Source: Micromonospora sp. WMMD1120
Lineage (GTDB): Bacteria; Actinomycetota; Actinomycetes; Mycobacteriales; Micromonosporaceae
Direction of reading: 5' to 3'
NCBI RefSeq assembly: GCF_029626235.1
Contig: NZ_JARUBO010000005.1
Coordinates: forward strand, 1,768,501-1,832,500
DNA: 64,000 nucleotides
Shown here piece by piece: positions 15,696 through 23,658 of the stretch. The notes beneath the pieces were generated by a model, which did not search any database, was not told where the DNA came from, and was given only the letters and a program-made list of their open reading frames with translations. Position 1 is the first letter of the stretch. Every line of letters begins with the position of its first letter. Position numbers and translations under genes: made by a program.

Positions 15696-17225
15696 TCAGT
15701 AGCGCCACGGATGCCCGGTCTCGCGGTATTCCTCGACCGGCACCAACGGCACCCCGGGCGCCATCCGGTCGACGTAGAGCCGGCCCTCCAGGTGGTCGAT
15801 CTCGTGGGCGACCAGTCGCGCCATGCCGAACTCGAACGACGTGATGATCCGGCTGCCGTCCCACTGGGCGTGCTCCACGTCCAGCCGCAGCGGCCGGGGC
15901 ACCAGACCCCTGTGGTCGAAGAAGGAGAGGCAGCCCTCGTACTGCTCGTCACTGTCCTGAGCGGCGTCGACCACCCGGGGATTGAGCAGCACGACCGGCT
16001 CCGCCGACCGGTCCGGGGGCCGCACCACCGCCACCGCCCGACCGACGCCGAACTGCGGGGCGGCGACACCCACCCCCTTGCTGAACGGGTGCAGCTCGTC
16101 CAGCCGGGCCAGAGCGGTCACGAGCCGGTCGACCAGGTCCCGGGCGAGTTGCTCCTCGCCGGGCAGGTCGAACGGGCGGGCGCGTTGCCGGAGCAGGTCG
16201 GCTCCGCGCTGCACGATGCCGAGGCCGCGCATCCGGTCGCTGGGCCGGACCCGGGGGCCACCGGGGCCGCTGTCCGGTTCGGTGTCCGGTCGAGCCCGGA
16301 AGCGCCACTGCAACCGGTAGCGGGCGTTCAGCGGCGGGTCGTCGGTATGCCAGTCGTAGATCGCCCGGTCACCCTCGTCGTGTCGCTGCGGCGCCGTCCG
16401 CAACGGGCCCTCCTCCGCCGAGAGCGAGGTCTCCACGCCCCAGACCTGCGGGTCGAGCGCCGCCGGCAGATCCAGCCGTACGGCGAGCTGCCTGGTAGGC
16501 AGCCGGACCGCGCGTTGGAACCAGGGGCCCCACTTCTCCTGCCCGACGCAGTAGGCGTACTCGATGGTGGCCCGGTCGCCCGGGTAGAGCGGGAAGCGTC
16601 GTTCCCCGTTCTCGAAGAGCAGCCAGATTTCCTTGAACGCGTCCCGGTCGTGTTTGGCCCGCCAGTGCATCGGCTCCGGGTCGCCGCTGCCGTCGTCCCG
16701 GTGGGCCTGTAGTTGCAGCTCGGCGAACGTGAGCGGGTGCTCCCGGTGGTGCCGGTTGGACCGGCCCGGGTCGTTCGGGTAGCGGTCGACGGCGACCCGG
16801 ACCAGGTAGCGGGTCACCGGTTCGGTGCCGGCGTTGTACAACTGACGGTGGATGACGCACCGGTAGCCGTCGTCGGTGTGGGTGAGGGTGGCCAACTCCC
16901 GTTCCACCACGAGCCCGGTGCCGGGTGGCAGCCACTGGCCGGGCGGACTGGACTCTCGGTTCGGCTGGCCCACCCGGGCGTGCCGCAGGTCGTCGTACTC
17001 CCGGAAGCGCTGCCAGATCGCGCCGCTGGCCTCCAGGACGGCCTCCGCGCGACGGGCGAAGTCCTCGGTTGGGCGGTGCCGGCGCCCCTCGACGTGGCTC
17101 ACGTAGGACGGGTCGAACCCCATCAGGACGGCCAGTTGTTTCTTGGACAGCCCGCGCCCGGTCCGTTGGCGGGCGAGTTCGGCCGCGAAGGAGTCGGCAG
17201 CCCGTTCGAGGGGTGAGGTCGTCAT
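15696..17225 (-). CDS. XRE-type HTH regulator fused to a peptide deformylase domain
   Basis: This 509-residue three-part protein starts at ATG 17225 with AGGAAG upstream. Residues 12-65 are an XRE helix-turn-helix (LARQRTGRGLSKKQLAVLMG, YVSHVEGRRHRP). Residues 95-310 form a beta-rich domain of unknown identity, rich in Trp/Tyr and charged residues. Residues 345-500 are a peptide deformylase domain with all three metal/catalytic motifs intact: GVGVAAPQ (384-391), EGCLS (430-434, ligand C432) and HEIDH (474-478, catalytic E475). Deformylases remove N-formyl groups from nascent Met and are normally about 150-200 residues. This one may be a regulator that senses formyl-peptides, an extra deformylase, or both. 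Confidence 0.85.
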   Translation of the reverse strand: MTTSPLERAADSFAAELARQRTGRGLSKKQLAVLMGFDPSYVSHVEGRRHRPTEDFARRAEAVLEASGAIWQRFREYDDLRHARVGQPNRESSPPGQWLPPGTGLVVERELATLTHTDDGYRCVIHRQLYNAGTEPVTRYLVRVAVDRYPNDPGRSNRHHREHPLTFAELQLQAHRDDGSGDPEPMHWRAKHDRDAFKEIWLLFENGERRFPLYPGDRATIEYAYCVGQEKWGPWFQRAVRLPTRQLAVRLDLPAALDPQVWGVETSLSAEEGPLRTAPQRHDEGDRAIYDWHTDDPPLNARYRLQWRFRARPDTEPDSGPGGPRVRPSDRMRGLGIVQRGADLLRQRARPFDLPGEEQLARDLVDRLVTALARLDELHPFSKGVGVAAPQFGVGRAVAVVRPPDRSAEPVVLLNPRVVDAAQDSDEQYEGCLSFFDHRGLVPRPLRLDVEHAQWDGSRIITSFEFGMARLVAHEIDHLEGRLYVDRMAPGVPLVPVEEYRETGHPWRY

Positions 17226-17245
17226 CGGCTTCCTCGTGGCCGGGG

Positions 17246-17272
17246 CTATAAGTTTCACGTTCCGTACGTGAA
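17246..17272 (-). promoter_or_regulatory. Probable promoter/operator of the XRE-deformylase gene
   Basis: On the minus strand a -10-like TTATAG at 17246-17251 lies about 20 bases before ATG 17225. Just upstream lies a perfect dyad TTCACGT-N5-ACGTGAA (17254-17272), where it would cover the -35 region, as expected for autorepression by an XRE protein. The 12-mer at 17246-17257 is identical to one at 7659-7670. Confidence 0.6.
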
Positions 17273-17354
17273 CGCACACGCATCTGGCATTTTCCCGACA
17301 CACCGCTTGACAGTTGTCGATGAATACCGGCCGTGAGGGCAGTTGGCCATGGCA

Positions 17355-17445
17355 ACCCCACCGGGGTGGATGGAGCGGCGCTCCTGCGGCCGAACGACTG
17401 ACCCGCGTTTACGGGGCCCCGGATCGCGGTACGCGGTCCGGGGCC
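17355..17445 (+). ncRNA. Candidate structured RNA: four successive hairpins
   Basis: Four hairpins follow one another: ACCCC/GGGGT (17355-17367), GGAGC/GCTCC (17372-17384), CCCG/CGGG (17402-17415) and a terminator-like GGCCCCGGA/TCCGGGGCC (17415-17445), the last two sharing one base. No convincing protein gene covers the region. A TTGACA at 17307 could be a -35 element, but no good -10 follows. It could be a small RNA or merely GC-rich intergenic sequence. Confidence 0.25.
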
Positions 17446-17494
17446 TTCCCGGTGCCTGTCGCTCGAATTACAGACGCTCGCGCATGTCGGCAGG

Positions 17495-17513
17495 ATTGGT
17501 TAGGCTAGCCTTA
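17495..17513 (+). promoter_or_regulatory. Iron box (DtxR/IdeR-type operator)
   Basis: ATTGGTTAGGCTAGCCTTA matches the DtxR/IdeR consensus TTAGGTTAGGCTAACCTAA at 15 of 19 positions, including the central GGTTAGGCTA. It lies 66 bases before the FhuF-like reductase gene and should impose iron-dependent repression. Confidence 0.8.
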
Positions 17514-17578
17514 GCTCAGGACGGCAGCTGGCCGTCCGCCGGGGCCCACTCCTCGGCCACGCGGACGGGGGATCTCAG

Positions 17579-18367
17579 GTGACTGTGGTGATGCCGAGGC
17601 GGGAGGTGACCGCCACTCCGTTCGCCCCCGTCACCGCCGCCCTGCGGGCCATGTTCGGCACCGACGACCTGCCCGGACTCGCCCGGGGCCTGCTGGTCGA
17701 CGACGAGTTCGGCTGGGCCCCCGCCAGCACCCTGATCGACGGCACCCGGCTGCCGGAGCTGCTGCGCAACGCCGCCGTCCGCTGGGGCGGCACCCCGCAC
17801 GCCTGTGCGGCGCTGGCCTGGAAGTCGTACAGCTACTGGACGGCGCTGCCGGTCGTGCTCGGCTGGGCCTCCGCGCGGCGGGTGCCGCTCGCCGGCCCGG
17901 ACGACGTGCTGATCCACTTCGAGGACCACCGGCAGCTGCTGACCCTGGGCCTGCGCTCCGGCACCGCCGTGGCGGTGCTGCCGAACGACCCGCTCGCGCT
18001 CGCCGGCCTGCCGCAGGTGCGGGTCGTGGCCGACGAGGCGGAGCTGCTGGCCGCGTTGCGCGCGTCACTGCTCGATGCCCACCTGTCGCCGCTCATCGCG
18101 GCCATCCAGTCCGAGGTCCGGGTGGGCGCCCGGACGCTGCTCGGCTCGGTCGCCTCCGGCATCGCGCACGGCCTGCTGCGGGCGGCCGACAACCTGCCCG
18201 GCCCGACCACGCAGAACATCGAGACGCTGCTCGGCGCGCTCGACCTGGCCGACCTGATCGAGCTGGTGCCCGGCGCGAACGGCGAGCCGACGGTGCAGCG
18301 GCGCACCTGCTGCCTCGCCTTCACCCTGCCCCGACCGAAGGTCTGCCAGGGCTGCTGCGTCCGGTAG
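17579..18367 (+). CDS. FhuF-like siderophore ferric-iron reductase with C-terminal [2Fe-2S] motif
   Basis: This 262-residue protein probably reduces ferric iron bound to siderophores in the cytoplasm. The C-terminus carries C-C-x10-C-x2-C (TCCLAFTLPRPKVCQGCC), the [2Fe-2S] ligand motif peculiar to FhuF. Segment HACAALAWKSYSYWTALPVV resembles FhuF's central region. GTG 17579 follows GGGGGA by six bases. The upstream iron box fits the role. No siderophore biosynthesis or transporter genes are adjacent, so it acts on systems encoded elsewhere. Confidence 0.85.
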   Translation: MTVVMPRREVTATPFAPVTAALRAMFGTDDLPGLARGLLVDDEFGWAPASTLIDGTRLPELLRNAAVRWGGTPHACAALAWKSYSYWTALPVVLGWASARRVPLAGPDDVLIHFEDHRQLLTLGLRSGTAVAVLPNDPLALAGLPQVRVVADEAELLAALRASLLDAHLSPLIAAIQSEVRVGARTLLGSVASGIAHGLLRAADNLPGPTTQNIETLLGALDLADLIELVPGANGEPTVQRRTCCLAFTLPRPKVCQGCCVR

Positions 18368-18455
18368 GACCGGCGCGTCCGCCCGACGAGCAGACACCCC
18401 CCGGTTCGCTCTGGTCGCACCGCTTGCACCGGGGAGCCGATGTGTCCGAGAGCGG

Positions 18456-18491
18456 TATACCTCAGAGTCATAACTATGCCTGTGAGGTATA
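18456..18491. promoter_or_regulatory. AT-rich long dyad with 18-base spacer
   Basis: TATACCTCA (18456-18464) and TGAGGTATA (18483-18491) are perfect inverted repeats separated by 18 bases, in the 194-base convergent gap between the FhuF-like gene and the membrane protein. CCTC/GAGG half-sites with this spacing recall MerR-type operators. No gene clearly starts here, so the role is open. Confidence 0.35.
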
Positions 18492-18561
18492 AGGCTCACC
18501 ACTGCATCCGCCCCGCCGGACGTGACCGACGGTAACCGCCGCCAGCAACCCACCCACACGC

Positions 18562-20421
18562 TCAGTCGGTGAGCGACCGGACGTCCCACACCCACACCCC
18601 ACCGGTGAAGATCGGTTGGATGCCGGTCAGCTCAGTCATTCCCCGGCGCAGCGCGGTCTCGTGCTCGTGCGGCCCGAGGATGACCACGCCGGCCCGCCAG
18701 AAGCGCAGGTCGTCGATCGCGTTCACCCGACTTTGCGGAGTGATCGGCGGCACCGCCCCGGTGCGGCGGATGGTGTTGAAGAAGCTGCTGGTGGGCCGGG
18801 GCGGGGCACCGAACAGGGCGACCCGGGGCGGATCGGCGGTCGGGCGGGTGTCCGGGCCGAGGAAGTAGCCCCGGGCCAGTGGCAGGTCCAGCCGGGTCGC
18901 CGCGGACCAGCGCAGCGGCTCCGCGTAGTTGGTGTCCGGCAGCGGGAGGGTCACCACACTGCGCCCACCGGCCACGTAGTGCCGCCAGGTCCCATCCGTC
19001 ACGAAGGTGGGGATGGGATCGAGCATCGCCACCGGCAGCGGCGTGGGGACGATCGGCAGCAGGGCCATGGTGAGCACCGTCGCGGTGCCGAAGCGGATCT
19101 GCCCCCGGGCGCCCGGGTACGCGGCGGCCAGCTCGCGGGCGCGTTCGGCGCCGTAGGCGAGCAGCAGCCCGATGATCGGGGTGATCGCCAACGCCCACCG
19201 GGTCGGCACCACCGAGTGCAGGATCGGCAGGTTCTCCAGGGCCGCCCAGGGGCCGGGCACGCCCGTGCCCCGATTCTCGAAACGCACCTCGCGGCCCAGT
19301 GAGAGCACCGCGAAGAGCAACCCGAGCCCGGCCAGCGCGAGCACCACCACCGAGCGGCGCAACCACCACACCAGGGCGATGACCAGCACCAGGAGGGCCC
19401 AGCCGAAGAAGCTGTTCTCCTCGGTCGGGTTCTTGGCCAGGCCGGCGGCGGTGCGATCGCTGCCGGCGAGGGACTCCCGGGCGTACGCGACGAACGAGGC
19501 CAGATCACTCGAGTAGCCCCGGATCAGCCGGGACAGCCCGGAGTACGCGTCCGGGCCGAAGAACTGCACGTACAGGGGATAGGCCAGCAGTAACCCGGCG
19601 GCGACGGCGGCCACGGCGAGGCCGGCGAGGAAGGGGCGGGTCCGCGACCGCAGGTCCGCGCGGCCGAGGGCGAGCACGCCGATGACCACGCCGAGCCCGA
19701 TCGCCGTCATCAGCAGGATCTCGAGGTTGAGGAAGGCCTGCCAGACGATGACGAGGGCCAGCAGCAGGCCGTTGCGCAACCAACGACGGGGCTCACCGAG
19801 GCGCAGCGTGCGCCAGATGATCAACGGGACGACGAACTGGGACACGATGTTCGGGTGCCCGTTGGCGTGCGACACCATGGCCGGCGCGAACGCGCAGAAG
19901 CCGGCACCCAGCCACGCCGGCCCGCGGCTGCCGATCAGCACCCGGGAGAGCAGGAAATACCAGGCGGTGGCCGTGGCGATCATGCCGGCGGTGAGAAAGA
20001 GCAGGAACGATGCCCGTGGCCCGAGCAGCAGGGTGACGGGTGTCAGTGGCAGAGAAATGGATAATACGGACGTATTGGCCATCAGATTGACGCCCTCGGG
20101 GACGTTCATCTGATTGGAATGGAATGGATACGCAAAGTGCGTGACTACTCGCGCACCGTGGGCCATCATCCATTCAAACTGCGGCTGATCGGACGGGTTG
20201 TCCCGCACCTCGGTGCCGGGATTCAGCCAGAGCCGACCGGTCACCCAGAGGCCGAGCAGCACGAAGCTCGCCACGGCGGCCAGATCGATCCACCTACCCC
20301 TGCGGGAGGCGCGAGTGAACCCGGCAACCCCCTCCACGGACGGCGTGGCGGCCGGGTCACCGCTACCGCTGGGCAAGTCCGGTTCAGGAGTAGTCATGAC
20401 AATTCGTAGGGTAGTCAGCAT
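18562..20421 (-). CDS. Large multi-pass membrane protein resembling GT-C glycosyltransferases
   Basis: This protein has about 619 residues. ATG 20421 is chosen because GGCGG lies six bases upstream; ATG 20397 is possible. After a short polar N-terminus come 11-12 membrane helices. The first loop is typical of GT-C/PMT-like enzymes: NPGTEVRDNPSDQPQFEWMM and AYPFHSNQMNVPEGVN. The C-terminal 150 residues are soluble and probably outside (VTLPLPDTNYAEPLRW, VVILGPHEHE). It may transfer a sugar from a lipid-linked donor, but donor and acceptor are unknown. The divergent neighbour is a methyltransferase. Confidence 0.75.
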   Translation of the reverse strand: MLTTLRIVMTTPEPDLPSGSGDPAATPSVEGVAGFTRASRRGRWIDLAAVASFVLLGLWVTGRLWLNPGTEVRDNPSDQPQFEWMMAHGARVVTHFAYPFHSNQMNVPEGVNLMANTSVLSISLPLTPVTLLLGPRASFLLFLTAGMIATATAWYFLLSRVLIGSRGPAWLGAGFCAFAPAMVSHANGHPNIVSQFVVPLIIWRTLRLGEPRRWLRNGLLLALVIVWQAFLNLEILLMTAIGLGVVIGVLALGRADLRSRTRPFLAGLAVAAVAAGLLLAYPLYVQFFGPDAYSGLSRLIRGYSSDLASFVAYARESLAGSDRTAAGLAKNPTEENSFFGWALLVLVIALVWWLRRSVVVLALAGLGLLFAVLSLGREVRFENRGTGVPGPWAALENLPILHSVVPTRWALAITPIIGLLLAYGAERARELAAAYPGARGQIRFGTATVLTMALLPIVPTPLPVAMLDPIPTFVTDGTWRHYVAGGRSVVTLPLPDTNYAEPLRWSAATRLDLPLARGYFLGPDTRPTADPPRVALFGAPPRPTSSFFNTIRRTGAVPPITPQSRVNAIDDLRFWRAGVVILGPHEHETALRRGMTELTGIQPIFTGGVWVWDVRSLTD

Positions 20422-20615
20422 ATGACACCGCCGTGACATGTTTCGGGGTACTGCCGTACTATGTGCCGGGTTCGCCGACCGCCGATGCCGAACCCAACCC
20501 CCAACCCCCGACCACAATTCGGCCACCCCGATGCCCCGATTCTTCTGCCGCACCAGCGGATGATTCACTCGGTCGGTCCAGGCACGGGTCGAGTCATATC
20601 GTGAGGAATCGACGC

Positions 20616-21326
20616 ATGGCAGAAATCACTGGGGATCAGCGCGTGCAGTCCGAGGTGCTGGAAGGCCTGGCGACTGCTGTCAACCATCGCCGCTGGTTCA
20701 TCGAACTGGCCGTGCCGTATCTGGGCGACAACCCGATCGAGATCGGCAGCGGCCTCGGCGACTACGCGCTGGAGTGGTCCGAGCGGTTGCCCCGGTTCAC
20801 CGCCACCGAGGCCGACCCGGACCGGCTGGTGCAGCTCAAGGAGCGCCTCGCGGACCGTCCGAACATCGACGTCCGGCAGATGCTGCTGCCGCACGACGAC
20901 CAGGGCGACTACAGCGCCGCGGTCTCGTACAACGTCCTGGAGCACATCGAGGACCACGTCGGCGCGCTGAGCAGCATGCGCGACCTGGTGCGTCCCGGCG
21001 GCGCCGTGATCATCATCGTGCCGGCGTTCCAGTTCGCGATGGGCCCGGCCGACATCGCCACCGGCCACGTCCGCCGCTACACCAAGAAGACCCTCGCCGC
21101 CGCGATGACCGAGGCCGGCCTGACCGTCGAGAAGATCCACTACGCCAACGCGCTCGGGTTGATCGGCTACTTCATGGCCACCAAGGTCTTCCGGCTGATG
21201 CCGAAGGAGGGCCCCATGGTCAAGGTGTACGACACCGTCGTCCTACCCGCCACCAAGGCCGCCGAACAGCTCGTCCGCCCCCCGTTCGGCCAGTCCGTCT
21301 TCGCAGTAGCCCGAGTCCCCGCCTAA
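20616..21326 (+). CDS. Class I SAM-dependent methyltransferase
   Basis: This 236-residue methyltransferase starts at ATG 20616 with GAGGAA seven bases upstream. Motif I is PIEIGSGLGDYALEW, motif II TATEADPD, and the post-motif strand YSAAVSYNVLEHIEDHVGAL, followed by RPGGAVIIIVPAF. The architecture resembles enzymes acting on sugar or lipid intermediates. A Tyr/Arg segment (HVRRYTKKTL) is common in glycan-cluster methyltransferases. It is divergent from a GT-C-like protein and may share its pathway. It ends at a hairpin repeat. Confidence 0.88.
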   Translation: MAEITGDQRVQSEVLEGLATAVNHRRWFIELAVPYLGDNPIEIGSGLGDYALEWSERLPRFTATEADPDRLVQLKERLADRPNIDVRQMLLPHDDQGDYSAAVSYNVLEHIEDHVGALSSMRDLVRPGGAVIIIVPAFQFAMGPADIATGHVRRYTKKTLAAAMTEAGLTVEKIHYANALGLIGYFMATKVFRLMPKEGPMVKVYDTVVLPATKAAEQLVRPPFGQSVFAVARVPA

Positions 21327-21351
21327 CCCCACCCCCGCGATCCCCCCCACC

Positions 21352-21428
21352 CCCGCGATCTTGCACTTTTGGTTGCCGTTATGCCCTTTACGCCCGGCAT
21401 GTCGGCACAGAAAGTGCAAGATCGCGGG
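21352..21428. repeat. Palindromic intergenic repeat, copy 1
   Basis: An 18-base arm CCCGCGATCTTGCACTTT (21352-21369) pairs perfectly with 21411-21428. The 41-base centre contains GGTTGCCGTTATG and resembles the centres of two other copies at 47221 and 60255. It lies between convergent genes and may serve as a terminator and a REP-type repeat. Confidence 0.9.
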
Positions 21429-21469
21429 AGAGGTGGGGTGGGGCGAGGGCGGGGTGGGGGTGGGGGTGG

Positions 21470-22012
21470 TTACTCCTTGATCTGGTAGGTCGGGCGGATC
21501 ACCGCTCGGGCCAGGGTGTGGAACGTCAGGTTGAAGCCGACGTAGGCAGGACTGGCGTCCGGCGTCAGGTCCAGGCGCTCGACGTCCAGGGCGTGCACCG
21601 CGAAAACGTACCGGTGCGGGCGGTCCCCGGGCGGCGGAGCCGCCCCGCCGTACCCCTGATCGCCGTAGTCGTTGCGGACCGAGAAGGCCCCACCGAGGTC
21701 GGTGCCCGCAGCGCCGCCGGCGCCGGTGGGCAACTGCGTGACAGTGGCCGGCACGTTCACCAGCACCCAGTGCCAGAACCCGCTGCCGGTCGGCGCGTCG
21801 GGGTCGTAGCAGGTCACCGCGAAGCTCTTCGTCTCGGCGGGGAAATCCGACCAGGTCAGCTGCGGCGAGACGTTGTCGCCGCCGGTGCTGCCGTGCGCGT
21901 GCCGGGCATCCATCGGCTCGCCGTTCTGCACGTCGTCACTGGTCAGCGTGAACGCGGGCAGCGTCGGCAGCAGCTCGTACGGGTCCGGGGCGATCGGTCG
22001 TTCCAGGGTCAT
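21470..22012 (-). CDS. YbhB/YbcL (PEBP, Raf-kinase-inhibitor-like) protein
   Basis: This 180-residue cytosolic protein contains both signature regions of the bacterial PEBP family: DPDAPTGSGFWHWVLVNVP, with the ligand-pocket Asp/His, and GGAAPPPGDRPHRYVFAVHAL. Its full length matches bacterial family members (about 160-180). The cellular role is unknown in most bacteria. It ends 42 bases from the hairpin repeat. Confidence 0.93.
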   Translation of the reverse strand: MTLERPIAPDPYELLPTLPAFTLTSDDVQNGEPMDARHAHGSTGGDNVSPQLTWSDFPAETKSFAVTCYDPDAPTGSGFWHWVLVNVPATVTQLPTGAGGAAGTDLGGAFSVRNDYGDQGYGGAAPPPGDRPHRYVFAVHALDVERLDLTPDASPAYVGFNLTFHTLARAVIRPTYQIKE

Positions 22013-22137
22013 CGGGACGCGTCCTTCCGGTGTGCGGAAATACCAGCCTCTTCTTACCCCGCTGTGTCCGTTCCGACGACCGGCACCGTGGTTTTCCGGC
22101 GCTACGGTGGAGTTCGGGCGACGTTCCGCAGGGGGAC

Positions 22138-22305
22138 ATGGTGGCCGGCATCTGGCGGGATTTCCTGGTGGCCGTCCTCACCGCGTTCCGTCGCCGGGAC
22201 GAGCGGGCCAGCGCCGAGGAGCGCCGACGGGCGGTCGAGCGGCTGGCCGAGGAGACGATTCGCGAGAACCGTCGAGCGGGGCGCTCCGGGGACAGCGGCG
22301 ACTGA
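22138..22305 (+). CDS. Small hydrophobic-basic protein of unknown function
   Basis: About 55 residues: an N-terminal amphipathic or membrane-anchoring stretch (IWRDFLVAVLTAF), then a charged helix RDERASAEERRRAVERLAEETI and a short tail. A GGGGG run lies just before ATG 22138; GTG 22141 has better spacing. Codon bias is normal for the genome. It precedes the LRR gene by 88 bases on the same strand and is divergent from the PEBP gene. No homology is recognised. Confidence 0.5.
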   Translation: MVAGIWRDFLVAVLTAFRRRDERASAEERRRAVERLAEETIRENRRAGRSGDSGD

Positions 22306-22393
22306 TCAACTCCGCTTCAATGACGTCGGGGCATCCAGTCGGTTCGGATACCCCAACTTCCAGGAAGCCGAGTGGATCAGGGACGTAGGTGAC

Positions 22394-23644
22394 GTGAACG
22401 AGTTCGAGGAGCAGGTGGATTCGGCGCGCTGGACCGCGGAGGACCGGGTCGAGGCAACACGCCGTGGTGACGCGTCATCGGTGGACCTGAGTGGGCTGAT
22501 GCTGACGGCCCTGCCCGACTCGCTGGGGGAGCTGACCACCCTCACCGAGCTGAACCTGGCCGGCAACCGACTCGGCGCCCTACCGGAATGGCTGACCGGG
22601 TTCACCGGGCTCACCGAACTGAACCTGACCGCCAACCAGCTCACCGAGCTGCCGGACTGGGTGGGCAACCTCAGCACCCTCACCCGGCTCGACCTGGGCG
22701 GCAACCGGCTGGCGGCGCTGCCCGAGACACTGGGCGGGCTGACCGCCCTCACCGAGCTGTTCGTGTGGGGTAACCAGCTCGCGGCGCTACCGGAGTCCAT
22801 CGGCGCGTTGACCGCGCTGACCGACCTGTTCGTCGGCGGCAACGAGCTCACCGCGCTACCGGACTCGCTGGGGAAACTCAGCTCCCTCACCCGGCTCGGC
22901 CTCTCCGGTAACCGATTCGCGGCGCTGCCCGAGTCGCTGCGCAACCTGACCGCTCTCACCTGGCTGGATCTGGCCGGTAACCGGCTCACCGCGTTGCCCG
23001 ACTGGGTGGGTGACCTCACCGCTCTCACCCGGCTGGACCTGACCGGCAACCAGCTCTCGTCGCTGCCCGGGTCGCTGGGCAACCTCACCACCCTCAACCG
23101 GCTGTTGCTGACCGACAACCGGCTCACCGCGCTGCCCGAGTCGCTGGGCGACCTCACCCACCTCGACCGGCTGGACGTGGCCGGGAACCCGTTCACCGCG
23201 CCGCCGGCCTGGCTGGGCAGGCCCCGCCCCGGGACGCAGCCGACGAACGCGCCGCTGCGGGCCTGGCACGACGACACCAACACCGTCGTGAACGACGCCG
23301 CCGACCTCGACACCCTTTTTGATCGGGTACGGTCCGGCGGCGTCTCGCTCAGCACCGAGGACGACGAGCGGCGTCTCTTCGTCGACCTGGCCGGCGACCA
23401 GTCCGCGCTGGTGTGGGAGGACGAGGAAGACATCATGATCAGCTGGGGGCCGGTGCCATCGGGCGCCCCTGCCGGTCAAACCGCGGCCGACGCCGAGTAC
23501 GCGTACGACGACCCGTGGTTCACCGAGTCGGAGGACGACGAAGCGCCGCTTCCCATCACCGTGGAGCAGGCCCGGCAGGCGGCGCACGAGTTCCTGCGCA
23601 CCGGCCGGCGCCCCACCTGTGTCCAGTGGGTCGAGAAGCCGTAG
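22394..23644 (+). CDS. Leucine-rich-repeat protein with Imm1-like C-terminal domain
   Basis: GTG 22394 is the only reasonable start in frame and gives 416 residues. After a 28-residue charged leader come ten 23-residue LRRs (about 30-275) of the pattern ALPxxLGxLTxLTxLxLxGNxL, a short linker (RPRPGTQPTN), and a 125-residue acidic domain. That last part runs DLDTLFDRVRSGGVSL, LVWEDEEDIMISWG, AEYAYDDPWFT and ends QARQAAHEFLRTGRRPTCVQW, which closely follows the layout of Imm1-type immunity proteins. No secretion signal is present, so it should be cytosolic. It may bind and neutralise a toxin, with the LRRs giving specificity; no toxin gene is adjacent. Confidence 0.75.
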   Translation: MNEFEEQVDSARWTAEDRVEATRRGDASSVDLSGLMLTALPDSLGELTTLTELNLAGNRLGALPEWLTGFTGLTELNLTANQLTELPDWVGNLSTLTRLDLGGNRLAALPETLGGLTALTELFVWGNQLAALPESIGALTALTDLFVGGNELTALPDSLGKLSSLTRLGLSGNRFAALPESLRNLTALTWLDLAGNRLTALPDWVGDLTALTRLDLTGNQLSSLPGSLGNLTTLNRLLLTDNRLTALPESLGDLTHLDRLDVAGNPFTAPPAWLGRPRPGTQPTNAPLRAWHDDTNTVVNDAADLDTLFDRVRSGGVSLSTEDDERRLFVDLAGDQSALVWEDEEDIMISWGPVPSGAPAGQTAADAEYAYDDPWFTESEDDEAPLPITVEQARQAAHEFLRTGRRPTCVQWVEKP

Positions 23645-23658
23645 GCGGTGCCCGGCGG

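Noticed and set aside
17355..17445. 6C RNA family member
   Set aside because: The diagnostic loops with six consecutive cytosines are missing, so only an unnamed structured RNA candidate is reported.
20774..22393. Long upstream extension of the LRR protein frame
   Set aside because: It runs through the methyltransferase gene, the hairpin repeat and the PEBP gene in wrong frames and is Arg-rich, so the LRR gene must start near 22394.
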